In this document: in pieces, positions 34,310 through 43,602 of the stretch | Layout of the letters: the number at the start of each line of letters is the position of its first letter | How positions within the stretch are numbered: position 1 is the stretch's first letter | Source: Acidobacterium sp. | Lineage (GTDB): Bacteria; Acidobacteriota; Terriglobia; Terriglobales; Acidobacteriaceae | Assembly (NCBI GenBank): GCA_003166955.1 | Contig: PMUI01000034.1 | Coordinates: 1 to 54,837, forward strand | Reading direction: 5' to 3' | DNA length: 54,837 bases | Notes under the pieces: generated by a model | What the model saw: the letters and a program-made list of their open reading frames with translations, nothing else | What the model was told of the DNA's origin: nothing | The model's database searches: none | Made by a program: the position numbers and the translations under genes

Positions 34310-34504
34310 TCACCGCCGGTCGCAACTCCGCGAACCGCCCAATCCCTCGGCGCCCCGCCCCTCATCCGCGACGAACTCATCCCCAATATCCAGCGGTGTC
34401 AATCCATCGGCCCGCAACATCCCATGCCGCGGTGTCCCACAAACACGGCACGCTTCGTCCTTCGCCGTAATCTCCGCGCCACAGCACCCGCAAAAAGCAG
34501 CCAT
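34310..34504 (-). CDS. small zinc-ribbon protein
   Basis: 64 aa from ATG 34504, GGGAG seven bases upstream. Residues 1-30 carry two Cys pairs (FCGCCGAEI, CRVCGTP) forming a zinc ribbon; the rest is a short acidic/Gly tail. Role unknown. It lies 127 nt downstream of the Tricorn-like gene on the same strand. Confidence 0.65.
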   Translation of the reverse strand: MAAFCGCCGAEITAKDEACRVCGTPRHGMLRADGLTPLDIGDEFVADEGRGAEGLGGSRSCDRR

Positions 34505-34631
34505 CGCATCGCTCCCGGTCTGCTGTTGGATGACCCCACGCAGACCAAAGATTCGCATCCTGCACCAATTCCCCAACCCCGCACAGCTCACTCCGCTCCT
34601 GGTCGGCGCCCAGCCAGGGAATACGTCACCG

Positions 34632-37600
34632 TCACTGATACTTGAATGATTTGTCCGGATACGGCGGAGCCTTTGGCACCGGCCGCGGGTCCTCTTGGAT
34701 CTCTTTCGTGAGCAGGTCCACCGCCGCCTGCAGCTGCGCATCGCTGCCTTCAAAGGTCGCGTGCGGCAAATTGTCGAGCTCCATATCCGGATCGACCCCG
34801 TGCCCCTCGATCAGCCACTTGCCCTCCGGACCATACACGCCCGTCTCCGCCGCTGTCGCCACGCCGCCATCCGCCTGCCGATTGCTCCCGCTCAGCCAAA
34901 TCTCGCCCCCCCACGTGCGCATGCCAATCACTTTGCCCATCTTGAAGCGCTTGAACCCCTCCGAAAACGCCTCCCCATCCGACGCCGTCTCCTGGTCGCA
35001 AAGCACGACAATATGCCCGCGGAACGCGTCCTGCATATTCCACGCGGGATTGCCCACCCGCGGCTGCCAGTAGAACCACGCCTGCCGCAGCAGCTTCCCC
35101 AGCAGCCACGAGTCAATGTTCCCGCCTTCATTGTGGCGAACGTCGATGATCAACCCCTCCCGGTCGAACACCGGGTAATACTCCCGCGCCCACTGGTCGA
35201 TGTCATTCGGTCCCATTGCGCGCAAATGCACGTACCCAATCTTCCCCCCCGACACCGCCTCCACCTTCATCCGCCGCGAGAGCTCCCACTCCGAGTACCG
35301 CAGATCCTCGTCCTCCTCCTCCTTCACCGGCTTCACCAATACATCCCGTACATCGCCCTTCGCCGGCTTCACCCGCAGCATCACCTGCACCCCCGCCTTG
35401 CCGCGCAGCAGTTCGCGCTCGTCGCGAACGCTCAGCAGATCCGTTCCGTCGATGCTCACAATCGTCTCGCCCTCGCTCACCAGCGATTCCGGGCGCGCCA
35501 GCGGCGGCGCCTTGTCCGGCAGATCCGCATCGTGCAGGTAGATGTGCTCCACCACGTAGCCGCCCGCCTTTTCGTCGCGTCGCAGCCGCGCCCCCAGCGT
35601 CGCCACGTCCACATTGTCCGCGGGCTTCCTCTGGTCACCGCCAACCACAAAAGTGTGCAGCGCCGACAGCTCGCTCACCATCTGCGCGATCACATCGTTC
35701 AGCTCGTCGCGATCCGACACCCGATCCACCAGCGGCAGGTAGCGCTCCCGCATCGCAACCCAGTTCACCCCCTGCATCCCGCGGTCGTAGAAGTAATCCC
35801 TCTCCAGCCGCCACGCGTCCAGAAAAATCCCGTGGTACTCATCCCGCGGCGTGGTCGACAACTGCCAGTGCGACAAATCCAGCTTCGCCTTCGCCACCAC
35901 TTTCGCGTCGCTCAGCCCCGAGCCCTTCACATCCGAATCGAAGACAAAAAAATCCTCGCCTTTGGCGATCAGCATCTTCTTCCGGTCCTGGGAAATCTCG
36001 TAGCCCTTCACATCCGCCATCACCGTGTCCGGCTCGTCGCCCTTGTTCGCCACATCCAGGCACTGCAGAGTCAGCTTCGGATGGCGCTCGTCGCTCGCGT
36101 TCAGCCAGCACAGCCGTTTGTCTGTCGCCTGCAGATTCTCGTAATTTCCCGCCGGCGCCGGAACCTCCATCAGCCGCGACCCGATCTCCGCAAAGTCGAT
36201 CTTCACCTCCGGCACTTTCTTCTCGTCAGGCTTCTTCTCGTCAGGCTTGTTCTCCTCGTTTCCCTTCGCGTCGGTTTTGCTCGGCTGGCTCTTGTCCTTC
36301 CCCGCATCGCCGGCATCTTTCTTCGGCTCTTCCTTCTCGTCCTTCGCCGGCGTATCCGGATGCAACTCATCCGCCGGCAAAAACGGCGACCGCACTCCCG
36401 CCACCAGCGCCAGCTCGTAAATCTTCACCGGTCGAGCGAAATGCGGATCGGGCTGCCGCGGTCCCCACGGCGCTGGCACTGTCGTATTCAGCTCCCGGTC
36501 CGACAGGAAATACATCCACTTCCCATCCGAACTCCACACCGGGCTCTCGCTGTCGTAACGATCTGACGTCAGCGTCTCAATCTTCCCCGACTCCCGGTTG
36601 AGCACCTTGATCTGCTCGAAGTCGTTATCGGCGCCCTCCACGAATGCCAGCCACCGGCTGTCCGGCGACCAGCTCAGGTTCTGGAACCGTCCATTCATCG
36701 ACTGCGCGATGCGCTTGTTCTCCTTCGTCTTCGTGTCGTAAATCCAAAGCTGCTGATCCTTGTCGTCGTGCGCCAGCCGGCGTCCGTCAGGTGAAGGAAT
36801 CCCCTGCCACCGCAGCACCTTCGCATCGCTCGTCCACTGCTCTGCCGCGCCTTCTCCGTTCGCAGGAAACTTCCAAAACTCCGTCTCGCCGCTCTTCGTC
36901 GACAGCGCGACGATGCTCTTCCCGTCCGGCATAAACCGCGCCGCACGATACCGCACGCCGGAATCGCCACCCGCCACGCGAATCACCCGCCCCGTCTTCG
37001 CCGGCAGCGTGAAAATCTCCCCGCGCGCCGTGAACACCACGCGGCTCCCATCCGGCGCAAGATGCACTTCCGTCAAATAGGTCAAAGGCTTCGTCACCCA
37101 GTGTTCGCGCATCTGATCGAAATCCGAAACCAGCGTGATCGGAATAACCGCCTCCCGCCCCGTCCCAAGATCCAGCGACCACAGATCCGCCGCGCTCGCA
37201 TACACAATCCGCCCATCGGAAACCGACACGCTCTCCACATCGAAAATCTTCTGGTGGCTCTCCTCTTTCAGATCATGTCCCTGCGCATCCATCGACCACA
37301 CATTCATCACGCCATCGCGATCTGACAGAAAATACACCCGCCCGTTCCAGAACATCGGCGCATGCGACGTCCCCGCATAATCCGCCGTCAGCGGCACCGC
37401 CTCGCCTTTTTCGTCATAGCGCCACAAACTTTGATTGAGCCCGCCCTTGTATCGCTTCGTGTTGCTCCACTGCTTGTCGAAGCGCGTGAAAAACAGCGTC
37501 TTGCCATCCGCCGAATAGCATGCCTCCGACCCCGTAGCCAGCGGCAGCATCTCGCGCTCGCCGTGGCTTCCAATCAGCACCAGGCTCGAATCCGGCAGCG

Positions 37601-38012
37601 TCGCATACCGCTCGGTCTCGATCAGCAGCCGCCCATCCGGCTTCCATCCCACGGGCTCCGCGCCGCTGTCCCACGTCTGCCGCTGCGGAATTCCACCGCC
37701 CACCGGCATTGTGTACACCTCGCCCGGCCCCTCGTACTCTGCGTGGAACGCCACCGTCTGCCCGTCCGGCGAAATCGTCGCCTTTCCTTCCTTCCCCGGC
37801 GCCGACGTCAGCCGATGCGCCGCTCCCCCCACAACATTCACCGACCACAAATCTCCCTCCGACGTGAAGATCAGCGTGTCGCCATGCAGCGCAGGCTCGC
37901 GATAATAGCCCGAACGCCCTCCAGCGATATCGGCCGCGTGAGCGGCCAGCCAACCCATCGAGCAAAGCGCCACAACCACCGCGCAACGGCGAACCCCACA
38001 AACAGAGAACAT
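34632..38012 (-). CDS. exported Tricorn-like S41 protease
   Basis: 1126 aa from ATG 38012 (GGAAAGG upstream), signal peptide (VVVALCSMGWLAAHA). Order: six- and seven-bladed WD40/Tol-like propellers (about 30-560; repeats such as ISPDGQTVAFHAEYEG, WSPDSRWLAFVEG), a charged Lys/Glu/Asp insert (about 570-630, with DEKKPDEKK), a PDZ-like domain (about 840-920, GETIVSIDGTDL), and the S41 core with nucleophile ETASDGEAF, His in LSALHTF and Glu in TWGGEIWL. It degrades peptides outside the cytoplasm. The propeller is complete, so probably active. Confidence 0.93.
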   Translation of the reverse strand: MFSVCGVRRCAVVVALCSMGWLAAHAADIAGGRSGYYREPALHGDTLIFTSEGDLWSVNVVGGAAHRLTSAPGKEGKATISPDGQTVAFHAEYEGPGEVYTMPVGGGIPQRQTWDSGAEPVGWKPDGRLLIETERYATLPDSSLVLIGSHGEREMLPLATGSEACYSADGKTLFFTRFDKQWSNTKRYKGGLNQSLWRYDEKGEAVPLTADYAGTSHAPMFWNGRVYFLSDRDGVMNVWSMDAQGHDLKEESHQKIFDVESVSVSDGRIVYASAADLWSLDLGTGREAVIPITLVSDFDQMREHWVTKPLTYLTEVHLAPDGSRVVFTARGEIFTLPAKTGRVIRVAGGDSGVRYRAARFMPDGKSIVALSTKSGETEFWKFPANGEGAAEQWTSDAKVLRWQGIPSPDGRRLAHDDKDQQLWIYDTKTKENKRIAQSMNGRFQNLSWSPDSRWLAFVEGADNDFEQIKVLNRESGKIETLTSDRYDSESPVWSSDGKWMYFLSDRELNTTVPAPWGPRQPDPHFARPVKIYELALVAGVRSPFLPADELHPDTPAKDEKEEPKKDAGDAGKDKSQPSKTDAKGNEENKPDEKKPDEKKVPEVKIDFAEIGSRLMEVPAPAGNYENLQATDKRLCWLNASDERHPKLTLQCLDVANKGDEPDTVMADVKGYEISQDRKKMLIAKGEDFFVFDSDVKGSGLSDAKVVAKAKLDLSHWQLSTTPRDEYHGIFLDAWRLERDYFYDRGMQGVNWVAMRERYLPLVDRVSDRDELNDVIAQMVSELSALHTFVVGGDQRKPADNVDVATLGARLRRDEKAGGYVVEHIYLHDADLPDKAPPLARPESLVSEGETIVSIDGTDLLSVRDERELLRGKAGVQVMLRVKPAKGDVRDVLVKPVKEEEDEDLRYSEWELSRRMKVEAVSGGKIGYVHLRAMGPNDIDQWAREYYPVFDREGLIIDVRHNEGGNIDSWLLGKLLRQAWFYWQPRVGNPAWNMQDAFRGHIVVLCDQETASDGEAFSEGFKRFKMGKVIGMRTWGGEIWLSGSNRQADGGVATAAETGVYGPEGKWLIEGHGVDPDMELDNLPHATFEGSDAQLQAAVDLLTKEIQEDPRPVPKAPPYPDKSFKYQ

Positions 38013-38131
38013 GGTCAACACCTTTCCGGTCCGTGAACTCCGCAACAGCGGTTCACAGAAATCAGGGAATTTTTCAGGGAAATTTTGGATCGAAACCAAC
38101 ACTCTATCATCCGGCGCCCGCACGCGCCCCG

Positions 38132-40348
38132 TCAGAAATCGACCGCCACCACCTCATGCAGTCCAATCGACGGAACCTCAAGCGCAATCGCCCCACCTTC
38201 CACGCGATGCGTCACTTCCCCGCCCGCCACCAGCAGTCGCACCCGCCGCACGCGGCGTCCCTCCGGAATCCTCAAGCGAACCTTCTGCGCTGAGATCGGA
38301 ATAATCTCCCGCACCGGACCCTTCATCATCATCGGGTTCGTCAGGTTCACCAGATGCACCGTCATCGAGTACTTCTGCTCCCACACCGCCACATCCAAAA
38401 TCCCCTTCCCCTCAACCGAAACCACCGGCGCCTCATTCGTCACCCACTCCACCGCATTCCGCAGCAGCCGTCCGTGATCCACATCCAGCACCTGCCAGAA
38501 CGTGCGATCGATGTCGCCAGGAAAATAAACCACGCGCCCCTTCCCCACCTGCTTCAAAAAAACGCCAGGCTTCCGCGCTCCACCCGCGCGCGCAAACACC
38601 GACTCCATCGGCAGGTCCGGATAACTCGGCACCACTCGCAGCGGCGCGAACCCGCCCTCATCCGCCGCCGTCACATCCACCTGATCCACCGCATTCACAA
38701 TCCGCCCCGCATCCTCGAACCCCCGCAGCAGCGGATGAACACCACTCGCCCCAGCCTCCCGTTCCAATGAAAGGTACGAGTTCAGCATGTTCTCCTCGAC
38801 CCCTCCCCCATACGAAGCCCCAAACAAATCCGCCAGCCCAAAATCCTTCCGCCGCACGCCCCACTCGTCGTACAACGACGTCTCATACGTCGCCACCAGC
38901 CCGCCGCCCGCCTCCACAAACGCCCGCAACTGCCCGCACTGCTCCTCAGACAGGGCCGCAATATTCGGCAGCACCAGCGTCTGAAATCCTGCCACGTGCG
39001 AAGCATCGAGGCACCGGTCGTGCACCATCTCAAACGGAATCCGCGCCTCCACCAGCGCCTCATAAAACCCCAGCGCCGGCTCCTCCACCTTCTCCCGCGC
39101 TTTCTCGCCGCCATAAAACCACGCGCTCTGCTGCGAATACACCAGCCCCACTCGCGCCAGCGGCAGCACATTCCTCATGTACCCCTCGTTCCTGTAATGC
39201 CACGCGAAAATCTCCTCCACCATCGGCATCCACCTGCGATCCAGCGGCTTCGCGTTGAACTTCACAAACCACGGACGCAGCCCCTGCGCGATCCCGTCCG
39301 CCGCCCACATCCGAATCTCATCGCCGCTCTCCACTGAATCCTTCCAGCGATGCTCATCGTCGATCCCAACGCCAAACATCCCCGCAATCGCCTTGCCGCC
39401 CATCGTCGCGCGGTACTCCTTCGCGCTCATCCCATTCGCCCACGGAGCCATTAAGCCCCGCCGGCTCTGCCGATCCGCACACATCATCGGCGCCAGCTCG
39501 CCAATCGTCTTCATATCCAGCGGACTCAGCGCGCCTCCGCCCGCATTCGCCAAATAGCTCGCCCCAGGATTGATCGCGCGAATCCTCTCGTTCCACAACC
39601 GCCAAAGATCAAACAGCCGTTTCTGGTTCCACACGATGTATCGCTTCCGCGCCGGATCCTGCGGATCGTTCGTCCGCGGCAACTCCATCCCCGAAAAATC
39701 CCGAAAATTCTTCCGGCAATGCTCGCAGTAGCACATCCCGCTGCCCGCCCACCGATTCGTGAAAATTCCATCCGGCCTGTACTTCCGCATGATCTCCTCA
39801 TGCACCGCAGTCATGAACTCGAAGTTGTAAGGCCCCAGCGCGCACGTCAACCAATATTGCGGATCCGACGCATGCCGCCGCTTCTCCCCGTCCGGCCCCA
39901 CCATGATCCAGTCCGGGTGCGCGTCAGCCACCTTCTGCCAACACGCATGCGCATCGGTCCGCGCCACCACATTCATGCCCATCTTCCGGCACGCCGCGGC
40001 CAGATCGCCAAACGCATCCCGATCCCCCAGCCACGCGCTCCGTTTCTGCAGCGCCAACTCCGTCGGATAAAACGCCACCACTCCGCCCGCGCTCAAACAC
40101 GCAGCGTCCGCGTGCACCTTGCGAAAGTAGTCGAGCCAAAACTGCTGATCGTAATTGCCAGGATCGTCCTCGACGAACGCCAGCTGCGCCCATCGCATCG
40201 GCCGGTCGTACCAGCCGCTCGCCGCACCCGCTTCATCCGCCGCTACTCCCGCCGCCGCTCCCAAAACATCCCCAATCCCCGCCGGCAACCAACAACTCCC
40301 CGCCACCACCGCCGACTGCTTCACGAAATCCCTTCTGCTGCTCTTCAT
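38132..40348 (-). CDS. Tat-exported glycoside-hydrolase-like protein (GHL6/beta-galactosidase-trimer type)
   Basis: 738 aa from ATG 40348; GTG at 40363 is an alternative. Tat signal SSRRDFVKQSAVVAGSCWLP. TIM barrel (about 50-430) with WAQLAFVEDDPGNYD, GVVAFYPTELALQK, PDGIFTNRWAGSGMCYCEHC, typical of GHL6 (hypothetical glycosyl hydrolase 6). A trimerisation-like Rossmann domain (about 440-640, VLPNIAALSEEQCGQLRAF, VYFPGDIDRTFWQ) and a beta-rich end follow. Likely cleaves a plant or microbial polysaccharide; substrate unknown. Downstream of the Tricorn-like gene by transcription order reversed, spacing 119 nt. Confidence 0.82.
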   Translation of the reverse strand: MKSSRRDFVKQSAVVAGSCWLPAGIGDVLGAAAGVAADEAGAASGWYDRPMRWAQLAFVEDDPGNYDQQFWLDYFRKVHADAACLSAGGVVAFYPTELALQKRSAWLGDRDAFGDLAAACRKMGMNVVARTDAHACWQKVADAHPDWIMVGPDGEKRRHASDPQYWLTCALGPYNFEFMTAVHEEIMRKYRPDGIFTNRWAGSGMCYCEHCRKNFRDFSGMELPRTNDPQDPARKRYIVWNQKRLFDLWRLWNERIRAINPGASYLANAGGGALSPLDMKTIGELAPMMCADRQSRRGLMAPWANGMSAKEYRATMGGKAIAGMFGVGIDDEHRWKDSVESGDEIRMWAADGIAQGLRPWFVKFNAKPLDRRWMPMVEEIFAWHYRNEGYMRNVLPLARVGLVYSQQSAWFYGGEKAREKVEEPALGFYEALVEARIPFEMVHDRCLDASHVAGFQTLVLPNIAALSEEQCGQLRAFVEAGGGLVATYETSLYDEWGVRRKDFGLADLFGASYGGGVEENMLNSYLSLEREAGASGVHPLLRGFEDAGRIVNAVDQVDVTAADEGGFAPLRVVPSYPDLPMESVFARAGGARKPGVFLKQVGKGRVVYFPGDIDRTFWQVLDVDHGRLLRNAVEWVTNEAPVVSVEGKGILDVAVWEQKYSMTVHLVNLTNPMMMKGPVREIIPISAQKVRLRIPEGRRVRRVRLLVAGGEVTHRVEGGAIALEVPSIGLHEVVAVDF

Positions 40349-40404
40349 AGCGAATCCCGTCACCCAGCTCGCGTGATCCGCCCATCATACTCACGACCTG
40401 CTCC

Positions 40405-40453
40405 AGCTTCCCGCTTCCAGCTTCCAGCTTCGAGCTTCCTGCTTCCAGTTTCC
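40405..40453 (+). repeat. 7-nt array AGCTTCC
   Basis: Seven units (AGCTTCC, CGCTTCC, TGCTTCC, AGTTTCC variants) from 40405, in the divergent region 17 nt before the ATP-grasp-like gene. Confidence 0.75.
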
Positions 40454-40469
40454 CGCGCTATCCTTCCCT

Positions 40470-41729
40470 GTGATCCCCGACCTCCGCCGCGACTTCAACA
40501 CCCGCTTTCACCCAGAAACCTTCCGCAACCTGCTCCATTCCCTCGACGCCATCACCCGCACCCACGTCTCCTTCCCCATCGCCGAGACTCCCTGCTTCTT
40601 CCCCCAATCTCTCCTCGACGAAATGTCCCGCACCGGCATTGACCTCACCCTCCGCCTCGTCAACGACCCGGCCTACCTCGCGCGCTCCCTCGCCGCCATC
40701 CCTGAACCCTGGCGCGCAGCCGGCCAAACCGCGCACCCGCACTTCCTCACCGCCGACTTCAGCCTCGTCCGTGAACCCTCCGGCGCCCTCGCCCCGCGTC
40801 TCGTCGAAATGCAGGCCTTCCCCTCCGTCTTCGGATTTCAATTCGCAGCCAGCGAGGCCTATCGCTCCGCCTTCTCCCTCGACCCCTCTCTCCAATACCT
40901 CCTCGGCGGCCAGGACGCATCCTCCTTCTGGAACCTCCTCGACCGCACCATCGTCGCCGGCCACGATCCCGAGACCGTCGTCCTCATCGACGTCGATCCC
41001 CCGCACCAGAAAACCCTCCCTGACTTCCACATCACCGCCGACCGCCTCGGCATTCGCATCGTCGACATCGCCCACCTCGAGCCTCTCGACCCCGCAACAA
41101 AATCTCCCGGCCAGCTCCGCCGCCTCGGCTACCGCAACGGCGCCCGCCTCGTCCCCATCCGCCGCATCTACAACCGCGCCATTGTCGACGAGCTGGTCCG
41201 CAAGCAGATCTCCCTCCAGTTCGATTACCGCGAGCCCTTCGACGTCGAATGGGCCGGCCATCCCAACTGGTACTTTCACGTCAGCAAATTCTCCATCCCC
41301 TTCCTCGACCATCCCGCCGTCCCCCCAGCCGTCTTTCTCGACGACTGGTTCCGCAACCCCTCCTCCCGCCTCCGCCTGCCCGCCGAGCGCGACCGCATCA
41401 TCCTCAAGCCCCTCTTCTCCTTCGCCGGCCAGGGCATCCGCTTCGCCCCCTCCGACGCCGATCTCGCCGCCATTCCCCCTGCCCAGCACCCCAACTTTCT
41501 GCTCCAGGAACGGGTCTCTTTCGTACCCGTCATCGACACACCTTTCGGACCCACCCAAGCGGAAATTCGTATCCTATATGTATGGCCCGACCATAGCCAT
41601 TTGTCCCCCCTCATCTCCCTCGTCCGCCTCGGTCGGGGACCAATGATGGGCGTCGACCATCACCAGGGGCAGTCCTGGGTGGGTGCTTCCGCAGCCTTCT
41701 TTCCTGCCCAAGGGTTTACTCCAAAGTAA
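40470..41729 (+). CDS. ATP-grasp-like protein of unknown role
   Basis: 419 aa, GTG start. The second half looks like an ATP-grasp enzyme: RRIYNRAIVDELVRK, IILKPLFSFAGQGIRFAP (nucleotide-binding Lys and Gly loop), NFLLQERV, and AEIRILYVW (metal-binding Glu region). The first half has VEMQAFPSVFGFQ, reminiscent of glutathionylspermidine- or circularly arranged ligases. Such enzymes make peptide-like or acyl-amine bonds using ATP. No partner genes adjacent. Family identity tentative. Confidence 0.75.
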   Translation: MIPDLRRDFNTRFHPETFRNLLHSLDAITRTHVSFPIAETPCFFPQSLLDEMSRTGIDLTLRLVNDPAYLARSLAAIPEPWRAAGQTAHPHFLTADFSLVREPSGALAPRLVEMQAFPSVFGFQFAASEAYRSAFSLDPSLQYLLGGQDASSFWNLLDRTIVAGHDPETVVLIDVDPPHQKTLPDFHITADRLGIRIVDIAHLEPLDPATKSPGQLRRLGYRNGARLVPIRRIYNRAIVDELVRKQISLQFDYREPFDVEWAGHPNWYFHVSKFSIPFLDHPAVPPAVFLDDWFRNPSSRLRLPAERDRIILKPLFSFAGQGIRFAPSDADLAAIPPAQHPNFLLQERVSFVPVIDTPFGPTQAEIRILYVWPDHSHLSPLISLVRLGRGPMMGVDHHQGQSWVGASAAFFPAQGFTPK

Positions 41730-41820
41730 TTTACCGCCCGAAATCCACAGAAATCCCGGTTTCCCACAGACGAACCCCCATCCTGCCCCATTTTGGTCAT
41801 TGCCACTCCCCTCTTAGTCG

Positions 41821-41848
41821 TTTACAAATGGGGACGAAGATGTAAACT
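41821..41848 (+). promoter_or_regulatory. promoter and dyad upstream of the PilZ gene
   Basis: TTTACA (41821-41826), 16-nt spacer, TAAACT (41843-41848) preceded by TG. The dyad TTTACA / TGTAAA (41841-41846) overlaps it. TTTAC recurs at 41715, 41730, 41872 and 41990; GTTTACGGGTA is repeated at 41871 and 41989. Confidence 0.55.
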
Positions 41849-41912
41849 TTGGTAATTGGCTAGCGCCATGGTTTACGGGTACTGTAGGGATTAACATTGC
41901 GGCACAGCCCCT

Positions 41913-42248
41913 ATGGAAACTGCAGTCTGTTCCTCCCCGAGTACCTTGCCACGGCGCTCCTTCCGCGGCGCAGTTCGCTACCCCATCTGTTTACGGGTAA
42001 CCGTTCTCGCCGACGGGCACGATAATGAAGCGCTCACCGGAGATTTTTCCGCAAGCGGTTGTCTCCTTCGCCTGCGCGAGCCACTTCGGGAAGGGCAGCA
42101 GATTGAGTTTCTTGTGGAGATTCCGGCGGGCACGCTGGACTTCTCTGTGACTGCGGCGGTGCACTGCTCAGGAAGAATTGTCCGTTCTTATTGGAACAAT
42201 GGTCAACCCTTCGCCGCTGCTGTAATTGACGAATACAGGTTCCAGTAG
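41913..42248 (+). CDS. PilZ domain protein
   Basis: 111 aa, a single PilZ domain: RRSFRGAVRYP (the R-x3-R c-di-GMP arginine motif), then TGDFSASGCLLR (the D/N-x-S-x2-G motif). The barrel strands LVEIPAGTLDFSVTAAV follow. Both binding motifs are intact, so it should bind cyclic di-GMP. It is transcribed with the NarL-type regulator 13 nt downstream. Confidence 0.9.
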   Translation: METAVCSSPSTLPRRSFRGAVRYPICLRVTVLADGHDNEALTGDFSASGCLLRLREPLREGQQIEFLVEIPAGTLDFSVTAAVHCSGRIVRSYWNNGQPFAAAVIDEYRFQ

Positions 42249-42261
42249 TCGGACTTCACTT

Positions 42262-43023
42262 ATGACCCATATCAACGGCAACGGCAACGGAAGTGCTCTC
42301 CCTCCCCAGGCGGCTCCGCCTCAGCCCTCCCCTGAGGTTCGCGTTATTCTCGCTGACTCCCAGGCCATCTATCGAGTCGGCATGCGCAAGGTCTTCTCAC
42401 CGGAATCCGGCGTCTCCGTCGCCGCCGAAGCCGACAACCTCCAGAGCCTTCAGGACACCGTCCAGCGCGTTCCTGCCGACGTTCTTCTCCTCGAAGGAGC
42501 GATGATCAACGGCACCGCCAACGCGGTTCCTGCCGTCGTTCGCCTCGCCCCCGATCTCAAGATCATCGTCCAGGCCGCCTCCACGGACGAGTCCCACACC
42601 GTCGACCTCTACCGTCGCGGCGTGCGCGGCATCATCCCTCGGTCCATCTCGCCCGACCTCCTCGTCAAATGCGTGCGCAAAATCGCCGCCGGCGAAACCT
42701 GGATCGACAATCAGTCCGTCACATGGGTCATCGAGGCCTATCGCTCCCAGGCCGGCAGCACCAACAACCCGCGCAATCAGCCACGCCTCAACCAGAAGGA
42801 GATGCTCATTATCGCCGGCATCACCCAGGGCAAGCGCAATAAGGAAATCGCCTACCAGCTCGGCACTACCGAGCAGGTCGTCAAAAATTATCTGCGCAAG
42901 ATTTACGACAAGCTGGGAGTTTCCGATCGCCTCGAGCTCGCCCTCTACTGCCTCCATCATCAGCTCCACAAGACCGCCGAAGCCGAAGCCGCCCGTCCCC
43001 TCGAAGTCTCCGCCCAGCCGTAA
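42262..43023 (+). CDS. NarL/LuxR-type regulator with a degenerate receiver
   Basis: 253 aa from ATG 42262. Receiver domain (about 27-145) keeps only one acidic pocket residue (ILADSQAIYRVG), has Glu at the phospho-acceptor position (DVLLLEGAM instead of LLD) and Arg for the conserved Lys (IIPRSIS). The C-terminal LuxR HTH (about 175-240) is normal: LNQKEMLIIAGITQGKRNKE, IAYQLGTTEQVVKNYLRKIY. Glu may mimic the phosphorylated state, so this could be a phosphorylation-independent regulator. Operon with PilZ; strong terminator follows. Confidence 0.88.
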   Translation: MTHINGNGNGSALPPQAAPPQPSPEVRVILADSQAIYRVGMRKVFSPESGVSVAAEADNLQSLQDTVQRVPADVLLLEGAMINGTANAVPAVVRLAPDLKIIVQAASTDESHTVDLYRRGVRGIIPRSISPDLLVKCVRKIAAGETWIDNQSVTWVIEAYRSQAGSTNNPRNQPRLNQKEMLIIAGITQGKRNKEIAYQLGTTEQVVKNYLRKIYDKLGVSDRLELALYCLHHQLHKTAEAEAARPLEVSAQP

Positions 43024-43050
43024 CCGCGTCTCAAACAGTCTCCAACAGAA

Positions 43051-43082
43051 AAAAGGCCCGACTCCGGTCGGGCCTTTCTGTT
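43051..43082 (+). terminator. strong intrinsic terminator of the PilZ/regulator operon
   Basis: GGCCCGAC-TCCG-GTCGGGCC, an 8-bp stem flanked by AAAA and TTTCTGTT. 31 nt after the stop codon. The A/T flanks allow it to work in both directions. Confidence 0.85.
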
Positions 43083-43091
43083 CCCTGGTCG

Positions 43092-43131
43092 CCATTCCCC
43101 ACTCCCTACTGGCTACTCCCTACTGCCTGAG
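43092..43131 (-). repeat. 7-nt array CTACTCC/CCACTCC
   Basis: Units CCATTCC, CCACTCC, CTACTGG, CTACTCC, CTACTGC, ending just before the stop of the 102-aa protein at 43136. Confidence 0.6.
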
Positions 43132-43135
43132 CTTC

Positions 43136-43444
43136 TCAGCTCCCCGTCTTCCGCCTCTCCGCGATCCCTTCCGCCGCCGGCTCCGCGTCCATCTTCTGCG
43201 GCTCCGTCAAAAACGGCATCACCGTCGCGATCCCGATGTACTCTCCCTGCCGTCTAACCTCGTACCGCACGTAGCTCGTCCGGCGCTCGAAAATCGACAG
43301 CGTCAGATCCGGCCACGTCCATCGCTTCATCATCGCGTTCAGTTGCGCTTCCAGATTGCGCGCCGCCGCGATCGCCTCCCCGAATGTGAGGATCGGGTCT
43401 CCGTCCTTGTCGAATGGATATCGATAGAGTCCTGAGCGTGTCAT
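43136..43444 (-). CDS. hypothetical protein
   Basis: 102 aa from ATG 43444 (AAAGGAG upstream); an upstream extension to 43540 is less likely. Alpha/beta with YRYPFDKDGDPILTFGEAI, ARNLEAQLNAMMKRWTW and SIFERRTSYVRYEVRRQGEY. No membrane helix and no recognised family. Basic/acidic tail. Function unknown. Confidence 0.7.
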   Translation of the reverse strand: MTRSGLYRYPFDKDGDPILTFGEAIAAARNLEAQLNAMMKRWTWPDLTLSIFERRTSYVRYEVRRQGEYIGIATVMPFLTEPQKMDAEPAAEGIAERRKTGS

Positions 43445-43602
43445 TGTCTCCTTTGCCCAACTGTCTCTATCTTTCGCGACCCTGACGAACCGGTCACTTC
43501 CCCATTGGATTTTTGACGATAACTCCTTGGTAACGCACACGATGACTGCGAGTGTGAGCGTCGGTCATGCCCCGCCATTACTGCGGAGTTCCTTGTGCGC
43601 TG

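Noticed and set aside
34695-36566. 623-codon + strand frame opposite the Tricorn-like protease
   Set aside because: No domain, biased composition, and the opposite strand encodes a recognisable protease.
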